DNA from: Anoplopoma fimbria
Lineage: Eukaryota > Chordata > Actinopteri > Perciformes > Anoplopomatidae
Assembly (NCBI RefSeq): GCF_027596085.1
Contig: NC_072466.1
Span: 23,272,113 to 23,336,112, forward strand
Direction: 5' to 3'
Length of the DNA stretch: 64,000 bases
Below the pieces are notes generated by a model that was not told where the DNA came from, ran no database searches, and was given only the letters and a program-made list of their open reading frames with translations. The translations under genes and the position numbers were made by a program. Positions 49,285 through 59,486 of this stretch are shown here, piece after piece (the first letter of the stretch is position 1; each line of letters starts with the position of its first letter).

Positions 49285-49990
49285 TAATTCAATTCAATTC
49301 AGTTTATTTTGTATAGCCCAGAATCACAAATTACAAATTTGCCTCAGAGGGCTTTACAATCTGTGCACATGCGACATCCTCTGTCCTTAGACCCTCACCT
49401 CCTCTGTCCTTCCCTCACATCCTCTGTCCTTAGATCCTCTGTCCTTACATCATCCTCTGTCCTTAGACCCTCACATCCTCTGTCCTTAGACCCTCACATC
49501 CTCTGTCCTTCCCTCACATCCTCTGTCCTTCCCTCACATCCTCTGTCCTTACACCCTCACATCCTCTGTCCTTAGACCCTCACATCCTCTGTCCTTACAC
49601 CCTCACATCCTCTGTCCTTACACCCTCACATCCTCTGTCCTTCCCTCACATCCTCTGTCCTTCCCCTCACATCCTCTGTCCTTAGACCCTCACATCCTCT
49701 GTCCTTCCCTCACATCCTCTGTCCTTAGACCCTCACATCCTCTGTCCTTACACCCTCACATCCTCTGTCCTTACACCCTCACCTCCTCTGTCCTTAGACC
49801 CTCACATCCTCTGTCCTTAGACCCTCACATCCTCTGTCCTTAGATCCTTCTCCACGATGGACAGAATGCAATAGATGTCATGTGTACAGAATGAGCAGCA
49901 GAACAGAGATACAACACATTCAATGTATATGACATAAATGATTCATATAATAAGACTACTTATAATAACAGCAGCAATTATTACAGTAGA
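49285..49990 (-). mobile_element. non-LTR retroelement 3' end with internal minisatellite (copy 1)
   Basis: Read on the minus strand it ends GGGCTATACAAAATAAACTG followed by (AATTG)n, a typical fish LINE-type 3' terminus. Between 49373 and 49848 it carries about 22 units of a 20-23-bp repeat with core CACATCCTCTGTCCTTAGAC (plus strand). Beyond the array is unique element sequence (GGACAGAATGCAATAGATGT and onward). A second copy in the opposite orientation lies at 61376-61826 with only about five units. This copy lacks the CCCAGAGGTTTCTTCC segment present there. Confidence 0.8.
49373..49848. repeat. minisatellite, about 22 units of 20-23 bp
   Basis: Core CACATCCTCTGTCCTT followed by one of three spacers: AGACCCT, ACACCCT or CCCT. 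The spacers are mixed along the array rather than grouped. Confidence 0.9.
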
Positions 49991-51317
49991 ATTATAGCCA
50001 TGAAAATAGGAAATAGCTTATGGACCTTGGTCAATTTAGTTGCAGCTTTCCAGTGGAAAAAAACACCAAAACCTGTGCCCTGAGGAAAGAATCGATTCTC
50101 AGATCATTAAGGTGAAGGCTTGTTGGCTGGAGGCTCTAAAAAACTGATGAGTTTGAACTTTGATACACTAATTATTACTTAAACTCTATTGGAGTATAAA
50201 ACATCAAAAATGACATTTTGTGTCGTTTTGTGCTATTTTGTAGTTATTGGCATCTTCTTGTTCGCATCATTGAGTATATCAACACCAGGTGTAGGTCAGG
50301 TGGTGTGACTCCCTCCTCCTGAAGCTTTATAGGGGCAGCAGCTGGAGCTGTCTCATCCACCCCTCCTCATATCATTGATAGTCTCGTCCCTGAGGAGACA
50401 TAACGAGCTCGTATGCACCTTTGTGGAAGAAGTCACTTCTGTATGACACCTTCATAGCAATATATAAAACTCAACACGGAGGATCTACAGACACCAGGTA
50501 TGTCTGATTTCAATCCATTGTACTAATGACCTGTATCAGTCCAGATTTAACATTTTATATTTACATATATCTAAAATATATTTTATTTTAGAAAATTATA
50601 TTTATGTTAAGTAAGCTTCAATAAAATAAGCATTAAACAGAGAGTTATAGGGATCTATGTGTGATCACCAGTGGATTAGTGTACTGTCATTTTACAGGCA
50701 GTTAGAGATAAAAAATAAAAACAAGAACACCTTTGTTAGGAAACCTCCACTGCGGTGAGACCCACCCAAAGAAGACAGATCAGCTTTCATCCAGTGTTTA
50801 TTGTGAGTCATCGACTGAATGGCTCAGTTTAACTTTGGAGCTGAATCATGTTCTTTTCTAGTTAAACCTGAAAAGAAACATTAGGTGTGCATAATAATAA
50901 GCTAAATAGTATAGTATAAAGGCATCTGATTTACAACAAAAAGTAAATAAAATACTAATTTAAGCTTAGATCCATATCCAAAGTTGAATAAAATAATGTT
51001 TTTAATGTGTAATGGTTTAGGGTTTTTGTTCTCCCGACTTCACATGCATTCTAATCATTTAGATGATAATTGTAATCAAAGCATTGCATTCATTAAACTA
51101 ACATTTAAAATCATGCCAATTTCACCTAAATATGTTGTAAGTAGTTCAAAGTAATAAAAGCTCTACAGTTCCAGCACTTTAAAGCATAAAAAAGCTCTTA
51201 TCTGCAATATAGCCCCTCGCCAGTGTTTGTCTCCTCTTACGCCTCTTCTCCTCCACCTCTCTAATGGCTTTATTGTAGGTATTAGCATGTGAGCTGTTGC
51301 CTGGCTGTGAACGCACC
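49991..51317. other. 5' flank of the GPCR gene, possible non-coding exon
   Basis: A TATA-like CTTTATAGGGG at about 50325 is followed by a candidate donor CAG/GTATGT at 50498. An acceptor-like TTGTAG lies at 51273-51278, just before the coding exon. These could frame a short 5' UTR exon spliced to 51279, but neither site is proven. The remainder is AT-rich and shows nothing else. Confidence 0.3.
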
Positions 51318-51396
51318 ATGGAGGGAGCCAGTGCCACCGTTTTCGTCACCGTCCAGAAGATCTACTACCCATTGCTTTGCATCATGGGTATTCCAG
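51318..51396 (+). CDS. GPCR coding exon 1: N-terminus and start of TM1
   Basis: Encodes MEGASATVFVTVQKIYYPLL through GIP, plus one base. Donor GTTTGT at 51397 is weaker than consensus but keeps frame and gives the conserved PAN junction with exon 2. Confidence 0.82.
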
Positions 51397-53821
51397 GTTT
51401 GTGTCCTCTCCCCCGTTTTCTTTGGTCTTTTGCTGGACAACGCTTGCATCGGTTTATTCAGGACAGTCATAAGTTTATAGGTTATTCAATTTCATTATTA
51501 TTGTTAATCAATCCCCTTTAGCTCAATTTGTCCTGCAGGAAATAATCAGAAATGCCTCCTTCCCTTGCACACTATGGCACAAAGCATCCTGGTCATTCAC
51601 AATTTTTGGTTTTAACCAATAACATTAATGCAATAATTGCATATATTAAATAATAGTCCTGTATTTTTGGATACACATTGGCATTAAAAACCCCTTTCAG
51701 AGAATAAGGTTGATGTCAGTATCTGCGCGTTCTTTGCTGATATAGGTAGGTCGAAGTGTTTAGCCTAGTTTAGCTGAAAGACTAGAAGAAGGGAATCTTT
51801 AAGAGTTACTCTGGTTACAAATACACCTCCAGAAACAAACACTTTCTTAGTTACACATTGTATGTTTTTAACATATAGAACTGGAAATAAAGAAACTTTA
51901 GTTAGCATGAGAACTAGGCTATATCTCTCAACCAACAACTGCTGAACTGTTTGCAGACTGCTGTGACACCATTTAAGTGACTTGGGACAGTACTGGCTAT
52001 TTTTATAAGAAAAGATATATATCACAACTTTGGACTTTTCTCATTTTTGACAGAGCTTGGCTAGCTGTTTCCTCCTGCTTCCGGTGTTTGAGCTAAGCTA
52101 GGCTACACATACTAGCAAACCCCCAAATGTCCTTACTGAAACCGATTACTACTGATTTATTAGCATTAAAATACTTTGTTGGCACTTACCAATATTTATT
52201 TTATAAAAAATTGTATCAATGTCTATGTCTAACGTGAAAGCGTAAATCCTGGTGACAAACCCACAAACATATCGCCCAATTCTGCAAATCCTGTCAGGGC
52301 TACATTCTGTTTTAGCATCTTTTAGCTAATTTGTTGTTGTTTTTTAGGCCCATGAACTAAGCTTAACCATGTAGTTAGATTTAGGCAACAAAACCACTTA
52401 GCTAAGTCAAGGAATAAACATTATGGTGGGCTGAAGAAAGGTACATAAACTAAGTACCACGTAAACGACATAACACAAGTACGCTTTACGTTAACTAAAC
52501 TAAACTTTGGAACACGATCACTGGTGTTTGTTTTTACGGTATTCATAGTACGTCATTGCTCTCTCTGGGTATTTTCTCTGAGCGTCTTAAAATGACGAAG
52601 ACTGGTTTACATTGCTGTTACTTGAAAACCAGGGGGTGTCTCATACAGACGCTAGAGGGTTCCTTCTGCCTCGGTATCAGAAGCCAAGGGGAGTGACAAA
52701 CGGTTGGTATTTTTGAACAAAATTGATTGATGAATGTATTAAGTCAGTGGTTTAAAGTACAACCAAGCGGGCAAATTAATCCATCTGAGCATTTGTCTTC
52801 CTGTCTTCCAGCCAACCTCTTCACATTCTACATGATCTGCTTTCGTAAATGCGGGATGTCCAACACAGCCATCATTTACCTGAGCTGTCTGTCCATCGTG
52901 GACACCTTCTACCTGGTGTGGGTGATCCTCATTGACCTGACCCTCACCTTCTGGCTAGTGCAGCCCTTCTGGCACTCCCATCCCTGGTGTGGCATCCTGG
53001 GGTTCCTGCAATATGGCTCGCTCTATAGCTCCTCCTGGATCGTGGTGGTGTTTACCATCGAGCGCTACCTCGTGCTTCGCAGTACGGCGGCCAAGCGGCA
53101 CTTCTGCCAGGCCTGGGTCACTAAACTGACCTGTGTTGCTATTGTCCTGGTGTCGCATCTTGTCTCTGTGCCGCTGGGCTGGATCAACACTGTCACACCT
53201 GTCAACTTCACCGTGGACGGAGAGAATATTACGCTGCCCAGGTGTAACTACCGCGATAAGATGTACTCTACAGTTATTGTGTGGATAACTACTTTCCTCT
53301 CAGGGGGAATCCCCATCGTGTTGGTCATCATCTTCAACTACCTCATCGGACACCATCTGTGCCGTGCCACAAAGCTCTTCACCAAGGAGGAGCGTCGCGT
53401 TATGCATGGGAGGAGCACCAGGGGCATGTTGAGGAGGACCATTCTGGTGTTGGGCACTGTCTCCGTGGCCTTCGTCGTCCTCAGCCTGCCCCGCTTTGTC
53501 ACATACTGCATCCTCAGGACCAAATACAACAACGACAAATTCAACAGGAACGACTACAGCATGCCCATCAATGTGGCCGGAGACTTGGCAAACATGCTTC
53601 AGAACCTCAACTCCACCACCAACTTCCTGCTCTACTGCATGGTCAGCCGGAACTTCCGGCGGGAGCTCGTCCGGGTGGCGACGTGTAAGGCGAAGGCCCT
53701 TGAGCTGGGCTCCATCCTCACCCACACCACCATGAAAGTCTTCTCAGTGGTTGATCATAAGGCCTCGCCATCCAGTGAACCAGTGACTGTGGTGCTAATC
53801 AATCTCAAACTGACAGAGTAG
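51318..53821 (+). CDS. GPR139-like rhodopsin-class GPCR (gene span)
   Basis: Two coding exons, 51318-51396 and 52812-53821, join in frame (79 + 1010 nt) to 362 residues. The N-terminus is short and without a signal peptide. TM1 contains GIPAN with Asn28. TM2 has LSIVD (Asp57). TM3 begins at Cys86 and ends ERY (110-112) in place of DRY. The second extracellular loop has two N-glycosylation sites (NFT, NIT) and a partner cysteine (LPRCNY). TM6 has VVLSLPRFV. TM7 has DLANMLQNLNSTTNFLLYC, the NxxxNF-LYC form seen in GPR139/GPR142 in place of NPxxY. This supports an orphan receptor of that group at the plasma membrane. The ligand and exact orthology are unknown, so no symbol is given. The start is the first ATG after an in-frame stop at 51276-51278. 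Confidence 0.88.
51397..52811 (+). other. GPCR intron with repeat remnants
   Basis: 1.4 kb. The part at 52045-52115 (GACAGAGCTTGGCTAGCTGT and onward) and 52330-52560 (TTAGGCAACAAAACCACTTA and onward) match repeats that are common in percomorph fish. Ends in TTCCAG before exon 2. Confidence 0.6.
52812..53821 (+). CDS. GPCR coding exon 2: TM1 to C-terminus
   Basis: 1010 nt including the stop. It carries nearly the whole receptor. An open frame extends upstream to 52727, but the residues there do not fit TM1, whereas splicing at 52811 does. The tail after TM7 is about 55 residues, with cysteines near RVATCKAK that could be palmitoylated. Confidence 0.9.
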
Positions 53822-55592
53822 AAAAGATCTGGGAGAAAAAGATCTGACTTTTAACCCTTAAGCATAAACGTTGATCCTTGACCAGGGAAATTGTAGTTTG
53901 ACAAACTAATCGTAGATATCTTAGATAAGATTAATTCCCCCCCAGGTGAACACTGTTAGCTCTGTCACCAATGTTTCTGTTGTTGTGCACTGTTCGTGTT
54001 GTTAGCACTGTTAGCTACTAGCCACCGTCACCATGGTGAGGGCGGTGTGGAGGCAATCCCACAATCACAGATATGTTCTGAATTTGGAATTTAGCACCTT
54101 TCATTTTTGTTCACCTAGATGTGTGGCTATAGGGATGGCAAGGTTGGTCAGTCCATCCCTTTAGTCCAGAATGAAATATTTCAAAAACTTTTTTTTGTGT
54201 TTCCATGAAATTTTGTACAGACGTTCATGGACTCCAGAGGATGAATCCTGATGACTATGGTGTCCCAGCTGACGTCCAGCCCTGTGACACAGTGTCCAAC
54301 ACCAACGTTCACACTTATACACAAAAAAACATGTAATAGGAAACATTTTGATGCAGGCATTCATGGTCCCCAGACGATATATCTTCAAGACTCGATCCCT
54401 TCAGTCTTCCTCCAGTGCCACCGCCAATGAAAGCCTCTGCTTTGTGTTAAGTGTAGATTAGCTTATGTTTGCATGTTAAAATTTGTGAAAATGGTAAACG
54501 TTACATTTTATTAAAAATATGCATGTTAGCATTCGTCATCTTGAGTGTGTTGGCACTATAATGTTAGCATGTAGTGCTAACTGCTACTTCACCGAGCTGC
54601 TAGCCTGACTGTCTTACCGATCATACTGCAGGTGAAATATACGAACTGAATGCGGATGACCAAAGCAACTGAACCTGTTTTATTATTTTAGCCTTGCAAA
54701 TGTCATCCAAAACTTGCCACAAGACATAAAAATAGCTTATAAATTTGAATACATATGAGCAGGGCTGCAGTGCTATTTATACATGGCAAGTCAACTGTGT
54801 ACTTTTGACAGGTTTTAATGTGTTGCTTGAAAATTTACATGTCCTCTTTTATGGGGGCTGTATATAAATCCGACCTGCCACCTTTCAGAGTTATAGTTAA
54901 ACCCGTCTGGATACAGAAACCCTGCCTTGCAGAAGAAACTACCAGGCCGGTTGCAGTCTTCAACCCCTGCATTATTTGCATAACTGGGTCACGAGGCCTC
55001 TCTGCTTTGCATAGTGGGAATATTTCCTGTTTCCCTCAGAACAGGTTTGTGCTGTGGCTGAGGGATATGAAGACCGAAGAGACGGTAGGTGTGTGAGTAC
55101 AGTTTTCTGCTTCATTCTTTATGTGTAAATATATATGGAAAACACACTGAAAACTTTTGAGAAAGCTCTTATTTGCCAAGGAGACATACCTGGCATACCT
55201 TTAGATCCGTGATTTTGACCTTTGTACTAGTTTGCAGCGATCGTGTTGATATGTTACACTAAAACACACCTCTAAAGGTACATGTAGTGTGTCACACCTA
55301 TTCAGTGAGGAAGAAACAGGAATGTGTAATACTACTCCTGAAAACTGTTTATACTTGATCATGTTAATTCTATTACTTTTCTATCCCCTATTTACTCTGT
55401 AAGATGTGCGTTTTAAATCGTGATCATGGTTTTGACTTCTTGTTAGCGACTTTAAAAGTGGACTTTGGATCTTTCAGTTGAAACTACACTTCAAGTCACT
55501 GTCTCTTTAAGTTGTCGTACTCTATTAAACTCCTGTAATGTTTTCATTTTCTCTTCCCCAGAGGCACCTGACGCTTTTTCCTCAGTGACAAA
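53822..55592. other. intergenic sequence with a fish interspersed repeat
   Basis: The GPCR 3' UTR must begin here, but I see no clear AATAAA. The repeat at 54120-54620 is listed separately. The part at 55084-55592 directly before traf3ip2 may hold its 5' UTR, and no promoter motif is clear. Confidence 0.5.
54120..54620. repeat. fish interspersed repeat (ATTTCAxxAACT...CATGAAATTTTGTACAGAC type)
   Basis: Contains CCATGAAATTTTGTACAGAC, TTCATGG-CCCCAGA-GAT twice (about 54225 and 54361) and a GTTAGCAT-rich end. This combination is a frequent repeat in percomorph genomes. The family name is not assigned. Confidence 0.6.
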
Positions 55593-55608
55593 ATGGACTC
55601 TTTTAAAG
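55593..55608 (+). CDS. traf3ip2: traf3ip2 coding exon 1 (MDSFK)
   Basis: Sixteen coding bases, ATG to donor GTAGGA at 55609. It is tiny but gives the correct phase to exon 2. An alternative start is the ATG at 55756 in exon 2, which would remove the TRAF-binding motif. Confidence 0.7.
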
Positions 55609-58600
55609 GTAGGAACGTAAACCTCATCAGACCGGCAGCGGTCATAAATCTGTTTAGTCGATTGAAATGTCTTTGGGAGTGAACCAGTTTTTTCTTTTGG
55701 TTCTTCTTGTCAGTACCGTGCCCTCATCAGAGGGTTCCTGTTGAGACGGATGAGAGCATGACATCCACCAATCTAGACTGGCCTCCAGCTTGCAAACAGT
55801 GCAGTGAACATACAGAGACCAGCGGACGCCTGCAGAAACATAGCTATGGGCAAGAAACAGCACACAACGTTGGCCGGTGGAGACACCCTGATGGCCAGCA
55901 TCAACAGGAACCAGGAGCAGCCTGTCACGTTGCCGCCCAACCTTGTTTCATCCTCCCTACACGCTCAGGACAGATGAACAGCCTCCTCCCTCGAGATGTT
56001 TGGCTTCAGGTTCTCAGAGAGCAGGCGCCGTTGTATGAACGGGATCCCATGGGGGACTACGGTGGAGGCTTTGCTGGCCCTTCAGACTGGCCCCATGGTC
56101 ACTCTGTGGAGGAGGCGGAACCCTTGGAGCCCCCTTTCTCACTCAAGTCCGTTAACAGCCCCCACTATGTCCCTTCACAATACCCAGCAGCACGTATGAA
56201 CGGTCAGTGTCAGTGTTGTTGTTATTATTGAAACATAATACAATAAGGTGTCTTGTTTTTAGGCCTTTGCACACCAAGTCAGTAGTTTTTTTCTTTTTTA
56301 CTTCGTATCAAATTAAAGCCTGTTACGCACTTGAACCTGAGCCGCAGGAAATCCAGAAAAAAAAAGTTTTTAATTTGCTCTTTTATATTGTAACAATTAT
56401 TCATGTCATGCACAGATCCGGTAGCCACTACATCTGTGATGTATTTTGTTTTATAAGCTGCCTCCCCAACCCTGTTTCTGTTGAGTATGCATGACCTCAT
56501 TACTGCAGAATTGGACATTTTTTATGTCTGCTTCTTCTCCATATCTCTCTGCAGGTCCAAATCCGATGCAGGGGGGTCCTGTCAGACATTGCGCGTGCTG
56601 TCCTCCAGCAGATCTGCCACGTCACAATTATAATTATTATCCTTATAACCATGGTTACCCAGCGGATCCATGCGACGAGCCTCAACGCTACCAACAGTCA
56701 CGGTGCGAGGATGATTTCCTGTCCTGTTTCTCATTATGGTCTGATCATTTCAACATTGATTTCATTTGTTCACAGATGTCATGCATAACATATCAGCTTT
56801 CTTCCAATTACTCCCTCCCACAGGAATCCCCCCCATGAGAGGCTGCAACTTAAAGATGCTCCAAATACCCGCTATGGATCTGTGCCTCAGCACGTGGGCC
56901 CTCCTAGAGAAGTGATGCACGAGGTCAGCGTGTGCCGCTCCCTCCAGGAGGGTCCAGGGCTGGCCACGAAGGAGATCAGGAGGACCATCAGCCTGTCTGA
57001 GGAGTATAGTGAGTCATATCAGTGTCCCTGCATGAACCTGTGCTCTTTGTCATAAGTAATGTAATGATTTAGATGAATATGTTTCACAGACTTTTTTTGT
57101 TGACAGGGAATGTTTTCATCACATATTCCGTGGACACAGCAGCAGAAATCATTCCTTTCACCAAATTTCTGACTGATCAGGGGTTCAAACCAGCAGTAAG
57201 TCACCCCATATCTATGTACGGTGACTTTGACTCCCGGTGACTTTCCGTACAAACACTCACACTGTTGATGTCTTCTGACAGATTGACATCTTTGACAATC
57301 CGATCCGAAGAATGGGCATCAACAAATGGATGGACCGCTTTTTGAATGACGTAAGTCAAACCATCGAGTCTGAGTCTGCTTTGTAGTGAAGTTTTCAGCA
57401 AAAGGCTGACGGTGAGCTGTCATTTCACAGAAATCGGTGCTCATCATCGTGGTCATCAGCCCCAAGTACAAGGAGGACGTGGAGGGAGATGGAGACGACG
57501 AGCACGGCCTGCACACCAAGTACATTCACAATCAGGTGAGAGCCCAGGCAACTGTCAAGGCAGCTGTCAACAACTCAGGACTGTGGGAAATATCACCCTC
57601 TGGTGGCATGTTTAGGTCATTAAACTCCCTCCTCCCACATGGTAATGAGGACGGTGCATGTGACAGGGCCTTTTACTTCCAGCACCACCCGCTGTCCCAA
57701 CAGTCCCACAGTGTTATAGTGCTAGAAGTGCTAAAGCTGCCTGGCCCGGCAGCTGAATGATGCTTCCTGCAACTCTCTGTAAAGCCTGTTGTGTATTCTC
57801 AAAGAATGTATCAAATAAAAAATGTGAAAGAAAATTGAAAGAAAGAAGTAGAAAAAAAAGTTGTGCATGTATGTATTTGTGCATCTCTGTGTCTGTCTGT
57901 TCCTGGCTAATCTCGAGTGATGCTGGACCAATCGGCCAAATATTTTTTGTGTGCATTTCTGTCTGTATGCTCAGCGAGTTCTCATTGTTGCTGTGATTCA
58001 CGCTTTTAAAAAAAAGCAATAATCATATTTCACTGACTGTTTTATACGGTAATTAACTGCTGCCTCCTTGCTAATCTTAACCCAGGCCTGTCAATTTATG
58101 GAGAACTACAGTATAAGCACTGATTATCATGCGTTCCTGTTGTTTCAGATCCAAAATGAGTTCATCCAACAAGGCTGCCTGAACTTCAGACTGGTACCCG
58201 TGTTGTTTCCAAATGCAACCAAGGTAAGTAACAAGCGATGAACAGCAAACACACTGAGGGGGTCATTTAGCTCGAGTTACACGAAAGACATACCACATGA
58301 GACATAGGCCTTTTTTTCACAGCAGGACTCCATTAAAGCCGAGGAATAGGTAGGCTAAGCGTTGCCATCAAAATGGAAAAACTTTTTGCCGACCTCGGCG
58401 ATGGAATTTAAAACCGGATATGTTGCTCCCTCACACAAGGAGAAAGGTGTTTAAGTTTGCAATAGAATATCAAGAGAAAGCTGCATTTTAAAGCTACATG
58501 CATTACTGGAATAATTACATAAAATAGTAGATACAAAATAATGTTTTATTCCATCACCATAGCAACATATCATCATGTGTGTTTCACAGTTGCTGTCCAG

Positions 58601-58941
58601 AAGATGTTGTCCGTCTGCCAATTCCATTTGAATGCAGAATTATGGGAGATGTAGTTGCCGGATGCCAATAATCATTGTTATATTCTTGAAATGTTGAGCT
58701 GCTCACATCCTACTTTTTGGTACATTATGACATATTGTTTTAGCTTTTGGCGCTCTACCCGCTGACCCACAGTGGTGTCTGTCTGTGTCTGCAGGGACAT
58801 GTCCCCAACTGGCTCCAGAGCACCAGGATCTACAGCTGGCCCCGGGACACACAGGACCTTCTGCTGCGCCTGCTCAGGGAGGAGCGCTACATCATCCCAC
58901 AGCGGGGGGCTGACCTCACTCTCACTGTTCGGCCCCTCTGA
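55593..58941 (+). CDS. traf3ip2: Act1/CIKS adaptor with SEFIR domain (gene span)
   Basis: Exons 55593-55608, 55714-56202, 56555-56702, 56824-57008, 57107-57195, 57282-57350, 57431-57535, 58149-58223 and 58795-58941 join in frame to 1323 nt, or 440 residues. From residue 280 on is the SEFIR domain: NVFITYS, AIDIFDN, INKWMDRFL, IIVVISPKYK, DEHGLHTKYIH, FRLVPVLFPNA and VPNWLQSTRIYSWP. These match mammalian Act1 closely. Near the N-terminus PVETDE (14-19) fits a TRAF6-binding PxExxE motif and aligns with VPVEVDES of human Act1. Act1 couples IL-17 receptors to TRAF6 and NF-kB, and acts as a ubiquitin ligase. The protein is shorter than human Act1 (574), and the loss falls in the poorly conserved middle. 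It follows fyn on the same strand, as in human. Confidence 0.93.
55714..56202 (+). CDS. traf3ip2: traf3ip2 coding exon 2
   Basis: 489 nt, residues 6-168. Holds the conserved VPVETDES motif and then low-conservation sequence rich in Pro, Gln and His. Acceptor TTGTCAG, donor GTCAGT. Confidence 0.88.
56555..56702 (+). CDS. traf3ip2: traf3ip2 coding exon 3
   Basis: 148 nt, residues 169-217. Encodes a Tyr/Pro/Asn-rich stretch (NYNYYPYNHGYP) similar in character to the middle of human Act1. Acceptor CTGCAG, donor GTGCGA, which is weak but keeps frame. Confidence 0.82.
56824..57008 (+). CDS. traf3ip2: traf3ip2 coding exon 4
   Basis: 185 nt, residues 218-279. Ends with KEIRRTISLSEEY, just before the SEFIR domain. 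Acceptor CCACAG, donor GTGAGT. Confidence 0.88.
57107..57195 (+). CDS. traf3ip2: traf3ip2 coding exon 5: SEFIR start
   Basis: 89 nt, residues 280-309. Encodes NVFITYSVDTAAEIIPFTKF, the first strand and helix of SEFIR. Acceptor TGACAG, donor GTAAGT. Confidence 0.95.
57282..57350 (+). CDS. traf3ip2: traf3ip2 coding exon 6
   Basis: 69 nt, residues 310-332, IDIFDNPIRRMGINKWMDRF. Acceptor CTGACAG, donor GTAAGT. Confidence 0.95.
57431..57535 (+). CDS. traf3ip2: traf3ip2 coding exon 7
   Basis: 105 nt, residues 333-367. Encodes VLIIVVISPKYKEDVEG and DEHGLHTKYIH. The acidic GDGDDE insert is slightly shorter than in human Act1. Acceptor TCACAG, donor GTGAGA. Confidence 0.95.
57536..58148 (+). other. 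traf3ip2: traf3ip2 intron
   Basis: 613 bp. It contains an AATAAA-like CAAATAAAAAATG near 57811 that could allow premature polyadenylation before the last SEFIR exons, but nothing shows it is used. No repeat or gene is seen. Confidence 0.7.
58149..58223 (+). CDS. traf3ip2: traf3ip2 coding exon 8
   Basis: 75 nt, residues 368-392, IQNEFIQQGCLNFRLVPVLF. Acceptor TTTCAG, donor GTAAGT. Confidence 0.95.
58224..58794 (+). other. traf3ip2: traf3ip2 last intron
   Basis: 571 bp. Contains GAATTATGGGAGATGTAGTT-type sequence common in fish repeats near 58637-58655. Ends in GTCTGCAG. Confidence 0.65.
58795..58941 (+). CDS. traf3ip2: traf3ip2 last coding exon
   Basis: 147 nt including TGA, residues 393-440. 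Encodes GHVPNWLQSTRIYSWPRDTQ and the tail LLRLLREERYIIPQRGADLT to VRPL, paralleling LLRLLREEEYVAPPRG...VVPL of human Act1. Confidence 0.95.
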   Translation, partial: GHVPNWLQSTRIYSWPRDTQDLLLRLLREERYIIPQRGADLTLTVRPL

Positions 58942-59486
58942 GAAAATCTGTAAAGGGACAGACACGTGTGGAAAATAGGACATTTTGAAAAGACATTGTT
59001 CCTTTTGTCAGAGCCATTTTGTTTCATATGCTTTAAGGAGGACTGTTAATACGACAACACTTTAGTTTTTAAGAGTTTCCCTTTTGTCGCTTGTTGCCGT
59101 TTTCTTTTGACATATGATTCATTTTAACAGTGTTTCTAATCCCAGTACATACTCTGAATAACGATCAATCCTCTTCCTTGATGAGAACATTTGAAATAAG
59201 AAAGAAAAGTTTGATTTGGGGCAGCGGGACACTGCTTTATTAACACATCACTATACAAAGTGGGTTTACTCTGTGGGTTTGTCACTATGAGCGACCCTTT
59301 ATACATTCCACACAGCCATTCAACCCGCTGTTAATATGAAAATATTCATCAGTGCAGCTTTAAAGAGAGACGTTTAATTATGGTGACCATTAAATGGAAG
59401 TTGTAAATGCTAAAAGCAGGAAACTGATGTATCCTGAAATGGAATATGATAAGCAGAGTCAGGGTTGGTAATCTACAAAAAATAAA
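58942..59486 (+). other. traf3ip2: traf3ip2 3' UTR (candidate)
   Basis: The first canonical AATAAA after the stop is at 59481-59486, preceded by AT-rich sequence. The cleavage site is not proven. Confidence 0.45.

Noticed and set aside
52727..52811. ATG-initiated single-exon version of the GPCR starting at 52727
   Set aside because: Its first 28 residues do not look like an N-terminus plus TM1, while the exon at 51318-51396 supplies YYPLLCIMGIP, which completes the conserved TM1 in frame.
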